Part shown: positions 1 to 7,097 of the stretch, in pieces | How positions within the stretch are numbered: the stretch's first letter is position 1 | How the letters are laid out: each line of letters starts with the position of its first letter | NCBI RefSeq assembly: GCF_004362015.1 | Contig: NZ_SNWW01000009.1 | Span: 114,886 to 178,885, forward strand | Source of the DNA: Flavobacterium chryseum | GTDB taxonomy: Bacteria > Bacteroidota > Bacteroidia > Flavobacteriales > Flavobacteriaceae | Direction of reading: 5' to 3' | Length of the DNA stretch: 64,000 bases | The notes under the pieces: generated by a model | Told to the model about the DNA's origin: nothing | Databases searched by the model: none | What the model saw: the letters and a program-made list of their open reading frames with translations, nothing else | Position numbers and translations under genes: made by a program

Positions 1-2
1 AG

Positions 3-749
3 GCCGCGTTTATGGCAGATTCGAGTAACTCAGACAAATTTTTTGCTTTATTGAATGTTCTAAAAAAAGGAAGAGAGCGATCTGATTTATCAATTCCGAC
101 ACATGTTTATCTTAATACACAAACGGATGCGCAATTGGTGAGTGAAACAAATTGGCGTATCATCTCAAATGGAGTTACCGATATTAATTCGAGAGAATTT
201 CAATATGTTTTAAAGCATCAGAAGGAATTTGCCGCTGTGGCTTCTCAAAATCGCGTTGACCGCAAAATAGAAAGTATTGTGACAGAATCGCTTCGCCCGT
301 ATGTAGATAATTTAGATATAATAAACTATTATAAACAAAGAGAAATTGCAAAATCAATCAGATTGCAAAAAGCAGATTCTCTGGTTTTTAAATTTGATCT
401 CACTTTAGCTGAAAGAACAGAAAAATGGGAGTTTTACAAAAAAGTTACTCTTGAAGAAACAGAAAATCTGGTTTGGAATGACGCAAGTTTTCTAAAAGAT
501 ATTGGTCAAACTTATTTAAAGCATATTTCAGATGTTTCGAGTTTAAAAAAAGCTGTTTTCTGGGTAAAACATTCTCTGGAATTAAGTGATTCTTATGATG
601 GGAATTTGCTCGTAGCAAGGCTTTACAATAAAATTAAAGATAAAAAAGCAGCTTTAAAATATGCTAAAGATGCCAAAATTATTTCTCAGGAAATGAATTG
701 GAATGCTAAAGAAGTTGATACTTTATTAGCTGAATTAAATACCAAATAA
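3..749 (+). CDS. 3' part of an unidentified protein, possibly the helical C-terminus of a thioredoxin-family protein
   Basis: The reading frame is open from the first bases of the window (it reads Ala-Ala-Phe before the first Met at position 12), so the gene probably begins upstream and is cut by the window edge. The visible 245-odd residues are mostly helical and charged, with no signal peptide, no membrane segment and no catalytic motif. A stretch near the C-terminus (about residues 175-235) looks like one or two TPR-type helical hairpins. The general pattern resembles the C-terminal extension of large flavobacterial thioredoxin-fold proteins, but the thioredoxin domain itself would lie outside the window, so this is only a guess. 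It is followed after 15 bases by an acetyltransferase on the same strand, possibly co-transcribed. Confidence 0.6.
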   Translation, partial: AAFMADSSNSDKFFALLNVLKKGRERSDLSIPTHVYLNTQTDAQLVSETNWRIISNGVTDINSREFQYVLKHQKEFAAVASQNRVDRKIESIVTESLRPYVDNLDIINYYKQREIAKSIRLQKADSLVFKFDLTLAERTEKWEFYKKVTLEETENLVWNDASFLKDIGQTYLKHISDVSSLKKAVFWVKHSLELSDSYDGNLLVARLYNKIKDKKAALKYAKDAKIISQEMNWNAKEVDTLLAELNTK

Positions 750-764
750 TCTAATACAAAAACC

Positions 765-1262
765 ATGAACGTTACCCTTAGACCCGCAACAGTAAACGAC
801 TTAGAAAAAATCCTTGATATTGTAAATTATTCTATTCTGCATACAACATCAAATTATAATTATGAAATTCAAACTCTTGAAGTTCAGACAAAATGGTTTG
901 AAGATAAAAAGGCTAAAAACCTGCCAATCGTTGTAGCTGAGTTAGATGGCGAAGTTGTTGGTTTTGGAAGTTACGGACAATTCCGCGAAAAAATTGGCTA
1001 TCAATATACGGTTGAGCATTCTGTTTATGTTGTAGATAGCATTATTGGTAAAGGTATTGGTTCTCAAATACTAACAGAATTAATTCGCTTAGCAAAAGAA
1101 CAAGGTCTGCACGTTATGATTGGTGCTATTGATGCAGATAATGCAGGAAGTATTGCCTTTCATGAAAAATTCGGATTTGTTGTTACGGGTACCGTCCGTG
1201 AAGTGGGTTACAAATTTGATCATTGGCTTGATTTGGTTTTTATGCAGTTGATATTGAAGTAA
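765..1262 (+). CDS. GNAT family N-acetyltransferase, phosphinothricin acetyltransferase (Pat)-like
   Basis: This 165-residue cytoplasmic protein is a full-length member of the GNAT fold. It opens with the typical LRPATVNDLEKILDI beta1-alpha1 segment. The VEHSVYV strand follows and then the acetyl-CoA pyrophosphate loop, seen as GKGIGSQIL at about residues 109-117. The C-terminus has the IDADNAGSIAFHEKFGF segment usual for the PAT/BAR branch, which N-acetylates phosphinothricin, methionine sulfone or related amino acid analogues. The true substrate cannot be told from sequence. The start at 765 lies 15 bases after the preceding stop, so the two may share a transcript. A palindromic repeat lies downstream. 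Confidence 0.85.
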   Translation: MNVTLRPATVNDLEKILDIVNYSILHTTSNYNYEIQTLEVQTKWFEDKKAKNLPIVVAELDGEVVGFGSYGQFREKIGYQYTVEHSVYVVDSIIGKGIGSQILTELIRLAKEQGLHVMIGAIDADNAGSIAFHEKFGFVVTGTVREVGYKFDHWLDLVFMQLILK

Positions 1263-1268
1263 TTTATT

Positions 1269-1326
1269 AAAACACGGATGACACGGATTCGCTAAAGCGA
1301 AAACGCAGATTTAACGCGGATTTTAT
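1269..1326. repeat. Short degenerate direct repeats (CACGGAT / CGCAGATTTAACGCGGATTT type)
   Basis: Just after the acetyltransferase stop there is a run of related words: ACGGATGACACGGATT, then a GCTAAAGC mini-palindrome, then CGCAGATTTAACGCGGATTT. The internal similarity (…CGGATT…GCAGATT…GCGGATT) shows a degenerate tandem duplication. I recall similar words in flavobacterial intergenic spacers, but that cannot be checked here. No coding potential is seen. Confidence 0.4.
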
Positions 1327-1376
1327 TATTACTACTAGTGTTTTTAATTCAAAACTCGCAAATATTTTTCGCAATT

Positions 1377-1464
1377 TGTGTCATTTCGACAGAGGAGAAA
1401 TCACATCCAGAGAGCAACGAAACGGAATTGCGTTATGTGATTTCTCCTCCGTCGAAATGACACA
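1377..1464. repeat. Long palindromic intergenic repeat, copy A (arm GTCATTTCGACnGAGGAG)
   Basis: The arms at 1377-1406 and 1435-1464 are 30 bases each and pair with a single mismatch, around a 28-base loop beginning CCAGAGAGCAAC. A second copy with the same arms, and the same loop word in the opposite orientation, lies at 26140-26236. It is not coding, has no T-run and sits between convergent genes. This fits a REP/MITE-like dispersed palindromic element; no associated transposase is visible in the window. Confidence 0.85.
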
Positions 1465-1477
1465 TACATTATAAATA

Positions 1478-1528
1478 AAAAAAAATCCACAAACCTGAAA
1501 TAATTCAAATTTGTGAATTTTTTTTATT
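1478..1528. terminator. Intrinsic terminator for the glutathione peroxidase gene, probably bidirectional
   Basis: The stem ATCCACAAA (1485-1493) pairs with TTTGTGAAT (1510-1518), with a run of eight or nine T on either strand flanking it. It lies just downstream of the minus-strand glutathione peroxidase and could also stop transcripts from the left. Confidence 0.6.
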
Positions 1529-1539
1529 TATAAATTCAA

Positions 1540-2127
1540 CTAGCTTTTTATCCAATTGATAACTTCCGGCTCTGTAACTAAAGTTTTTGGTTTGATTACT
1601 TTTACCAATTCTCCTTTTTCGTTGATTAGGTATTTTTGAAAGTTCCATTCTACTTCAGAATCCTGTAAGCCATTTTTAGATTTTTGTGTCAGGAATTTAT
1701 ATACTTCGCACATATTGTCTCCTTTTACAGAAACTTTATCCATCATAGGAAAAGTCACTCCGTAATTTTGTTGGCAAAAAGCACCAATTTCTGCATTTGT
1801 GCCCGGCTCCTGAGAAGCAAAATTGTTAGCAGGAAAACCTACAATTACAAAACCTTTATCTTTATATTCTTTATAAACAGCTTCAAGATCTTTGTATTGA
1901 GGCGTTAATCCGCATTTTGAAGCGGTGTTTACAATTAATATCTTTTTACCTTTTAAAGAAGCAAAATCAAAAGTGTTTCCAGATAAATCTTCTACTTTAT
2001 ATTGATAAATAGTTTCTTTTGTCATGACTTGATCCGTTTTAGGCGTTTTAGTTTTATTGGTTTGCGCTTGATTTTGGCAGCTAAACAAAAATAGAGCACC
2101 ATACGCTAGACATAATATTTTTTTCAT
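1540..2127 (-). CDS. Glutathione peroxidase family protein, predicted lipoprotein
   Basis: This 195-residue peroxidase reduces hydroperoxides, in bacteria usually with thioredoxin as the electron donor. The first 17 residues form a lipoprotein signal ending in the lipobox LFSC (Cys17), so the enzyme is probably anchored in the periplasm or outer membrane. The catalytic set is complete: peroxidatic Cys72 in NTASKCGLTPQY, Gln106 in NFASQEPG, and Trp161-Asn162 in VEWNFQKY. The catalytic position is Cys, not selenocysteine. It stands alone, between a palindromic repeat and a long non-coding stretch. A second Cys at 118 (AFCQQN) could be the resolving residue. Confidence 0.93.
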   Translation of the reverse strand: MKKILCLAYGALFLFSCQNQAQTNKTKTPKTDQVMTKETIYQYKVEDLSGNTFDFASLKGKKILIVNTASKCGLTPQYKDLEAVYKEYKDKGFVIVGFPANNFASQEPGTNAEIGAFCQQNYGVTFPMMDKVSVKGDNMCEVYKFLTQKSKNGLQDSEVEWNFQKYLINEKGELVKVIKPKTLVTEPEVINWIKS

Positions 2128-2210
2128 CTTTGATAATTTTTTATAAAATTAATGAAAATCTGTTTTCGAGTTTACGTTTGCGTCCTTTATTTTTATTAAA
2201 CATAAGTTAA

Positions 2211-2251
2211 ATAAAAAAATGAAGCCTAGCGTTAATCAGACGCTAGGCTTC
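2211..2251 (-). terminator. Strong intrinsic terminator, minus strand
   Basis: A perfect 11-base stem (GAAGCCTAGCG at 2221-2231 and its complement at 2241-2251) with a 9-base loop is followed, on the minus strand, by a T-run (2211-2220). It would stop a transcript coming from the right, so something on the minus strand between about 2252 and 2750 is probably transcribed. The glutathione peroxidase gene starts only about 85 bases further on. Confidence 0.75.
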
Positions 2252-2997
2252 TCCCCATACAAACAAATCAAACCATGAATTAATCTTTATATTTTTCTAA
2301 AATTTTGTTTTTAATTAAAATTATAGCTGACGCCTTGGTTATAATGAAATCATATTATCTATCAATAAATTACACTAATTCTCAAAATATTTTAATTTGG
2401 CTTGTAAATGTTATTTTAATTTGTCGGTATATATTTAGTGTTTATAAATAAATGTTCACTGGAAGTCCAAGGACATCAACTATAAGCTATTATAATTTTT
2501 TAAATCTATTTTCATTATCATTAGAATCAATCGAAATATTTAAACCTTTTTTGCCTTTTTGAAAACTACTATTGTTAGAATTTGTAAATGCTAAAACAGT
2601 GGTTAAGCCTACAATTAATATTTTTAAATTATTTGTCATATTATTCATGATATTAATTCTCTAATTATTCAAATATTTTCCAATTTCAGTCTGAAAAATC
2701 ATTATTTCTAAAAGTCATTATTGAATTGATGTATCCGCAAATATTTGAATTCCTACAAATTGGATCTTTTTTGCTATTTATCAAAACATTCATTTCATGT
2801 TATAATAGCATTTACGTAATAGGATTACTTTTGGTTTTAAAAAATGTGAAAAAAACTTATTTTTTTTCAAAACACCTTATTTTACTAAGGTTTAGACTGT
2901 TAAAAAAAATATGTTTTTCACAAAAAAATAAATTATCTTTATCTCAGGATCTAAAAAAAGATTCTGTAAATTTTGTTTAAGCTTAAAATCCACATCT
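2252..2997. other. Long AT-rich stretch without a confident gene
   Basis: About 750 bases lie between the minus-strand terminator and the ECF sigma gene. The stretch is very AT-rich, carries many stops in all frames and has no tRNA-like structure that I can recognise. The only small reading frame with protein-like features is on the minus strand at 2490-2648. The part next to the sigma gene should hold its promoter; TATCTTTA at about 2934-2941 is close to the TAnnTTTG consensus but not convincing. Confidence 0.5.
2490..2648 (-). CDS. Possible small secreted protein, 52 residues
   Basis: The frame starts with ATG at 2648 and ends with TAA at 2490. The product begins with MNNMTNNLKILIVGLTTVLA, a Lys-containing N-terminus followed by a hydrophobic stretch that looks like a signal peptide or a single membrane segment. 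The remainder is polar and charged (Ser/Asn/Lys/Asp). The gene points toward the strong minus-strand terminator at 2211-2251, which supports a transcript here. I do not recognise a family, and in such AT-rich DNA a 52-codon frame could occur by chance. Confidence 0.35.
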   Translation of the reverse strand: MNNMTNNLKILIVGLTTVLAFTNSNNSSFQKGKKGLNISIDSNDNENRFKKL

Positions 2998-3528
2998 ATG
3001 AGTCAGGAAGAATTATTAGTTTTAATTTACAAAAAAGACGAAAGAGCTTTTACCCATTTGTACGACATGTATTCTAAAAGTCTGTTTTCAGTCATTAATG
3101 TTTTAATAAAAAACCGTGAAGAAGCTGAAGATGTTTTGCAGGAAGTTTTTGTCAAAATCTGGAAAAACATAGATTCATATAATGAAGGCAAAGGCCGATT
3201 TTATACCTGGATCCTTAATATTGCTCGCAATACGTCGATTGATAAGTTAAGATCCAAAAACTTTAATAACAGTCAAAAAAACCTTTCTTCAGATAATTTC
3301 GTAAATCTGTTAGATGACAGTAATAAATTGACTAATCGAATTGATACAATTGGAATTCAGGAATTTGTAAAAAAACTAAAGCCAAAATGTATTGAAATTA
3401 TAGATTTATTATTTTTTAAAGGATATACCCAACAAGAAGCTTCAGAAGAATTGGCAATGCCGTTGGGAACTATCAAGACTCAAAACAGAAACTGTATTAA
3501 CGATTTACGTAATTATTTAAAAGTATAA
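2998..3528 (+). CDS. ECF-type RNA polymerase sigma factor (RskA-linked)
   Basis: A 176-residue sigma-70 family protein with only regions 2 and 4. Region 2 is seen in AFTHLYDMYSKSLFSVINVL, EEAEDVLQEVFVKIWKNI and the -10 recognition helix segment FYTWILNIARNTSIDKLRSK (about residues 75-95). Region 4 is the C-terminal helix-turn-helix with GYTQQEASEELAMPLGTIKTQ (about residues 141-161). The acidic DVLQEVFVKIW box is diagnostic. Its stop codon overlaps by one base with the ATG of a membrane-anchored anti-sigma factor, so the two are made together. Pairs of this type respond to envelope or oxidative stress; the actual signal is unknown. Confidence 0.92.
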   Translation: MSQEELLVLIYKKDERAFTHLYDMYSKSLFSVINVLIKNREEAEDVLQEVFVKIWKNIDSYNEGKGRFYTWILNIARNTSIDKLRSKNFNNSQKNLSSDNFVNLLDDSNKLTNRIDTIGIQEFVKKLKPKCIEIIDLLFFKGYTQQEASEELAMPLGTIKTQNRNCINDLRNYLKV

Positions 3529-4316
3529 TGGAAGCACAAGAATATATAGAATCAGGAATTCTGGAATTGTACGTTTACGGTTTATTAACTGAAACTGAAA
3601 ATCTGGAAATAGCGGAACTGGCCAAAAAAAATCCCGACGTTGATAATGAAATTATTGATATAGAAAAAGCTATTGTAGCCCTATCATCAAGCTTTTCACC
3701 ATTTCACTCGGTAGCCAATTTCGAGAAGATAAAAGCTCGTTTAGAACTTAAACATGGCAAAGTAGTCGAAATGAAACCGACTTCAAACTGGGCTCAATAT
3801 GTGGGCTGGGCAGCTGCTGTTGTGTTGCTTTTAGGACTTGGATACCAAACCTTAGAGTTAACAAAAACAAAAGAAGCAATTGCTACAGTTGGCAATGAAA
3901 AAAATAAAATTGAAAGAGAATTTGCTTACTTAGACCAACAAAACAAAGAAACTGAGAAAAACTTAACCATTGTTAGGGACATCAAAAACACTGGTGTAAC
4001 CCTTGGCGGTCAGGCAGTTTCTCCTTCATCATTTGCAAAAGTATACTGGAATAAAGATACCAAAACTACTTATATCGATGCTGCAGGTTTACCAAAACCT
4101 CCAAAAGGAATGGTGTATCAGGTTTGGGCTTTAAAACTTAGTCCGGTTCTTACACCAACAAGTATAGGTTTATTGGATAATTTTGAAGGAAATGATCAGA
4201 AGATATTTTCTGTTGAACAAACAGATTCAGCTGAAGCTTTTGGAATTACACTCGAACCGGCCGGTGGAAGTTTAACTCCTACAATGACGCAGTTGTATAC
4301 TTTAGGAAAAGTTTAA
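3528..4316 (+). CDS. RskA-type anti-sigma factor, single-pass membrane protein
   Basis: 262 residues. The cytoplasmic N-terminus (about 1-80) begins EAQEYIESGILELYVYGLLTE, the typical RskA zinc-less anti-sigma helical start. One membrane segment follows at about 87-108 (YVGWAAAVVLLLGLGY), then a coiled-coil-like stretch (about 110-150). The periplasmic RskA domain carries VYWNKDTKTTYIDAAGLPKPPKGMVYQVWAL in its core and ends with SAEAFGITLEPAGGSLTPT. It binds the sigma factor encoded just upstream (one-base overlap) and would release it on a periplasmic signal, by family knowledge through regulated proteolysis. A terminator follows, so the operon has two genes. Confidence 0.88.
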   Translation: MEAQEYIESGILELYVYGLLTETENLEIAELAKKNPDVDNEIIDIEKAIVALSSSFSPFHSVANFEKIKARLELKHGKVVEMKPTSNWAQYVGWAAAVVLLLGLGYQTLELTKTKEAIATVGNEKNKIEREFAYLDQQNKETEKNLTIVRDIKNTGVTLGGQAVSPSSFAKVYWNKDTKTTYIDAAGLPKPPKGMVYQVWALKLSPVLTPTSIGLLDNFEGNDQKIFSVEQTDSAEAFGITLEPAGGSLTPTMTQLYTLGKV

Positions 4317-4337
4317 AAATCAATTTGTTATAAAATT

Positions 4338-4376
4338 AAAACGCATATTAATTTATTTTAATATGCGTTTTTTTAT
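4338..4376 (+). terminator. Intrinsic terminator of the sigma/anti-sigma operon
   Basis: AAACGCATATTAA pairs with TTAATATGCGTTT across a short AT loop and runs into a T-tract, 22 bases after the anti-sigma stop codon. Confidence 0.85.
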
Positions 4377-4411
4377 TATTTTTAAATAAAATCAACCACC
4401 AAAATCAATTT

Positions 4412-4795
4412 ATGAACGGAAATTTACTTTTAAGAGTTGCAACCGCGATTATCCTCCTCTCCCATTCTGTTGTCGGAATTTTCAATAACGGAATTAATGA
4501 TTTTGGAAATCTGTATCTAAACCAGATTGGGTTTGCTCCTTTTGGCCTTTTTTTGGCCTGGTCTATTAAATTATCGCATATTATTGCTGCTATACTTTTA
4601 CTCCTTAATAAGTATGTAAAACTGGCTGGATTTGTAACCATTTTTGTTTTGATTATGGGAATTATCCTTGTTCATTCTCAGGAAGGCTGGTTTGTAGTTG
4701 GTGGCGGAAGAAATGGTGTTGAATACAACTTTTTATTGATTTGCGTTTTATTAGCCATTATGTATCCAAACGGAGTAAAGAAGGCAGCAGAATAA
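4412..4795 (+). CDS. DoxX family membrane protein
   Basis: 127 residues with four predicted membrane helices (about 5-25, 40-62, 67-85 and 100-118). The pattern LLLRVATAIILLSHSVVGIF, then a re-entrant segment, then AGFVTIFVLIMGIILVH is that of DoxX/SURF4-like proteins. Bacterial relatives are linked to thiosulfate/quinone oxidoreduction or to redox homeostasis at the membrane, but no cofactor-binding residues can be pointed out here. It lies between two terminator-bounded units, 24 bases upstream of a DUF3667 gene, with which it may be co-transcribed. Confidence 0.75.
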   Translation: MNGNLLLRVATAIILLSHSVVGIFNNGINDFGNLYLNQIGFAPFGLFLAWSIKLSHIIAAILLLLNKYVKLAGFVTIFVLIMGIILVHSQEGWFVVGGGRNGVEYNFLLICVLLAIMYPNGVKKAAE

Positions 4796-4819
4796 TATAA
4801 TTGAAAAACACATTTAAAG

Positions 4820-5554
4820 ATGGAAATAATTTGTAAAAACTGTCATCAAACTTACATAGGACATTATTGCAACAATTGTGGGCAGCCTGCTGATACTCAT
4901 AAAATAAACTGGCACTTTTTATGGCACGACATTCAGCACGGACTTTTGCACTTTGATAAAGGAATTCCTTATTCAATAAAACAGTTATTTACCAGACCCG
5001 GACATTTTATTCGGGAATTTATCGAAGGAAAAAGAGTAGATCATTTTAAACCATTATCACTAGTTGTTGTTTTAGGGACCCTTTATGGCGTTTTGTATCA
5101 TTACTTTAATATCAATTTATTTCCGGATCATTCAGAAACAAATTTAAATTATCCTGAATTTAATGAATGGATGGCAATGCATTTTTCGTGGGTTACAATT
5201 CTGACTATTCCCCTTTACACTATCGGAACCTATATTTGCTTTAGAAAACAAGGTTATAATTTTGTTGAATTTTTTGTCTTAAATACTTACAAGGCTTCAC
5301 AACGACTTTTTGCACATATTTTGTTGTTTCCAATAATATATCATTACAATGGAACACCTTATATTCAAAAAATTATAAACATCATCTATGCGATAGATAT
5401 TATTTTAATATACTGGACCAACCTTCAGTTTTTTAATAGAATTTCAAAAATAAAAACATTTTTATTATCTCTCTTAAGTCATATTATATTCGTAATTGTT
5501 TTTATGTTGACGGTATATATTGTTTTAAAACTCTCCGGCAATTTTCCTGAATAG
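4820..5554 (+). CDS. DUF3667 domain-containing membrane protein with N-terminal zinc ribbon
   Basis: 244 residues. The N-terminus holds two CxxC pairs (Cys5/Cys8 and Cys17/Cys20), forming a short zinc-ribbon. It is followed by the conserved block FLWHDIQHGLLHFDKGIPYS and LFTRPGHFIREFIEGKRVDHFKP that defines DUF3667. Four or five membrane helices make up the rest (from about residue 80). The family is widespread in Bacteroidota and has no established function; a role in membrane assembly or trafficking is only a guess. The gene ends before the ArsR promoter. Confidence 0.8.
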   Translation: MEIICKNCHQTYIGHYCNNCGQPADTHKINWHFLWHDIQHGLLHFDKGIPYSIKQLFTRPGHFIREFIEGKRVDHFKPLSLVVVLGTLYGVLYHYFNINLFPDHSETNLNYPEFNEWMAMHFSWVTILTIPLYTIGTYICFRKQGYNFVEFFVLNTYKASQRLFAHILLFPIIYHYNGTPYIQKIINIIYAIDIILIYWTNLQFFNRISKIKTFLLSLLSHIIFVIVFMLTVYIVLKLSGNFPE

Positions 5555-5587
5555 AATCTTAAAAAAATAATTTAACCCGTTTTTCTT

Positions 5588-5622
5588 TTGTAATACAAAT
5601 CTATATCGTAATATTGCAATAT
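5588..5622 (+). promoter_or_regulatory. Promoter and probable ArsR operator of the arsenic operon
   Basis: A perfect 12-base palindrome ATATTGCAATAT (5611-5622) is embedded in a 20-base imperfect dyad (5603-5622, 16 of 20 symmetric). It overlaps a candidate -7 element TAATATTG (5609-5616, one mismatch to TAnnTTTG) placed 18 bases after a TTG at 5588-5590. It sits 11 bases before the arsR start. This is the position expected for autorepression by ArsR. Confidence 0.6.
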
Positions 5623-5633
5623 AAAAATAAACG

Positions 5634-5966
5634 ATGGGAATAACTAAATCTGATCATTTTACAGGTCATCAAAACGAACTGGCCGTTTTAGCAAAAGCTT
5701 TAGGCCACCCGGCACGAATTGCTATTATACAATACTTACTTAAAGTAAATGCTTGTATTTGCGGCGATATCGTAAATGAACTTCCTCTATCGCAACCTAC
5801 TATCTCTCAGCATTTAAAAGAACTTAAAAATGCCGGATTAATAAAAGGAAATATAGAAGGAAATGCAATTTGTTATTGTATTAATGAATCCGGATTTGAA
5901 AAAATAAAAGGCTTCTTTGATGTTGTTACGCTTCATTTAGAGAAAAGAAAAAACGAATGTTGTTAA
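5634..5966 (+). CDS. arsR: ArsR/SmtB family metalloregulator
   Basis: 110-residue winged-helix repressor. The recognition region is LPLSQPTISQHLKELKNAGLI (about residues 50-70), preceded by ALGHPARIAIIQYLLK. A pair of cysteines in NACICGDIV (Cys43 and Cys45) lies just before the recognition helix, the usual position for the As(III)/Sb(III) site at alpha3. Further cysteines are Cys82 and the C-terminal CC. It is the first gene of a four-gene unit with DUF6428, an ArsC-like phosphatase and an ACR3 pump, so arsenite is the likely inducer. A palindrome overlapping its promoter is the likely operator. Confidence 0.9.
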   Translation: MGITKSDHFTGHQNELAVLAKALGHPARIAIIQYLLKVNACICGDIVNELPLSQPTISQHLKELKNAGLIKGNIEGNAICYCINESGFEKIKGFFDVVTLHLEKRKNECC

Positions 5967-5984
5967 TTATAAAATTGAATTATT

Positions 5985-6458
5985 ATGAAACTTTCAGAAA
6001 TTAAAAAAATATTGAATACTGTTGAAACAGTAAATTTTCAGTTGCCTAACGGAAATTTTGTTCCGGAACATTTTCATGTTACTGAAGTAGGTTTAATTAC
6101 AAAAAACTTCATCGATTGTGGCGGAGTTGTACGTAAAGAAACTGTTGTAAACTTTCAGCTTTGGGATGCAAACGATTTTGAACACCGCTTAAAACCTCAA
6201 AAATTAATTCACATAATCGAACTTTCAGAAAAAGTTTTAGGAATTGAAGATTTTGAAATTGAAGTTGAATACCAGGATCAAACAATTGGTAAATATGATT
6301 TAGGTTTTAATGGAAAAGATTTCGAATTACTGAATAAAGCTACAGCCTGCCTTGCGCAGCAACAATGCGGGATTCCTGCAGAAAAACCAAAATTGAAACT
6401 TACAGAATTAAATGCTGATCAGGCAAATTCCTGCACTCCTGGTGGAGGTTGTTGTTAA
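5985..6458 (+). CDS. DUF6428 family protein, arsenic-operon accessory protein
   Basis: 157 residues with no signal peptide or membrane segment. The body contains the DUF6428-like pattern FVPEHFHVTEVGLITKNFID followed by GGVVRKETVVNFQLW. The C-terminal third carries the cysteines: TACLAQQQCGIP and the terminal CTPGGGCC. The gene is 18 bases after arsR and 22 bases before the ArsC-like gene, always on the same strand. The Cys-rich tail next to arsenic genes suggests arsenite binding or a chaperone role, but this is inference; no function is established to my knowledge. Confidence 0.75.
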   Translation: MKLSEIKKILNTVETVNFQLPNGNFVPEHFHVTEVGLITKNFIDCGGVVRKETVVNFQLWDANDFEHRLKPQKLIHIIELSEKVLGIEDFEIEVEYQDQTIGKYDLGFNGKDFELLNKATACLAQQQCGIPAEKPKLKLTELNADQANSCTPGGGCC

Positions 6459-6480
6459 TTAATAATTAAAGCCATTCAAT

Positions 6481-7095
6481 ATGTTATTTCCTGAAATAAA
6501 AGAAACAATTTCTTCTCTCAATTTTGAAACAATTAGTGAAGAACGTAAAAGTGTTTTACAACTGTTGATTGATTTTATTCAATTAAAAAGTGATGCACAA
6601 CAACAAATCAGATTAAATTTAATTTGTACACACAATTCCAGAAGAAGTCATTTGTCTCAAGTTTGGGCGCAAACGGCGGCGTATCATTATGATATAAAAA
6701 ATGTATTTTGTTATTCTGGCGGAACTGAAGCAACCGCTTTATTTCCAAAAGTTGCCGAGACATTAGAAAAATCAGGTTTTAATATCAGAAAATTATCAGA
6801 GGAAAATAATCCCGTTTATGCGATAAAGTTTTCTGAGAATGAAATTCCAATTATAGGATTTTCTAAAACTTATGATGATGCTTTTAATCCTGAAAGTGCT
6901 TTTGCAGCTATTATGACGTGCTCACAAGCAGATGGCGGTTGTCCTTTTATAGCCGGAGCCGAAAAAAGAATTGCGATTACTTATGAGGATCCAAAAGCTT
7001 TTGATAATACTAATGAACAAACAGAAAAATATCAGGAACGAAGTCTGCAAATTGCTACTGAGATGTTTTATGTGTTTTCACAAATAAAAAAATAA
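6481..7095 (+). CDS. Arsenate reductase-like low-molecular-weight protein-tyrosine phosphatase family protein
   Basis: 204 residues. The phosphate/arsenate-binding loop is CTHNSRRS, Cys49-X5-Arg55, preceded by the hydrophobic strand RLNLI. This CX5R loop is shared by low-molecular-weight phosphatases and thioredoxin-coupled ArsC. Relative to classical ArsC (about 130-140 residues) it has a helical N-terminal extension of about 40 residues and a longer C-terminal half. A further Cys pair occurs in MTCSQADGGCPF (about 142-150), in the place where ArsC keeps its resolving cysteines. Position before the ACR3 gene supports arsenate reduction coupled to arsenite export. Confidence 0.82.
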   Translation: MLFPEIKETISSLNFETISEERKSVLQLLIDFIQLKSDAQQQIRLNLICTHNSRRSHLSQVWAQTAAYHYDIKNVFCYSGGTEATALFPKVAETLEKSGFNIRKLSEENNPVYAIKFSENEIPIIGFSKTYDDAFNPESAFAAIMTCSQADGGCPFIAGAEKRIAITYEDPKAFDNTNEQTEKYQERSLQIATEMFYVFSQIKK

Positions 7096-7097
7096 TT

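Noticed and set aside
2726..2980. 84-codon open frame on the plus strand before the ECF sigma gene
   Set aside because: Composition is dominated by Phe, Leu, Ile and Lys as expected for translated AT-rich spacer, there is no convincing family pattern, and it covers the region where the sigma gene promoter should be.
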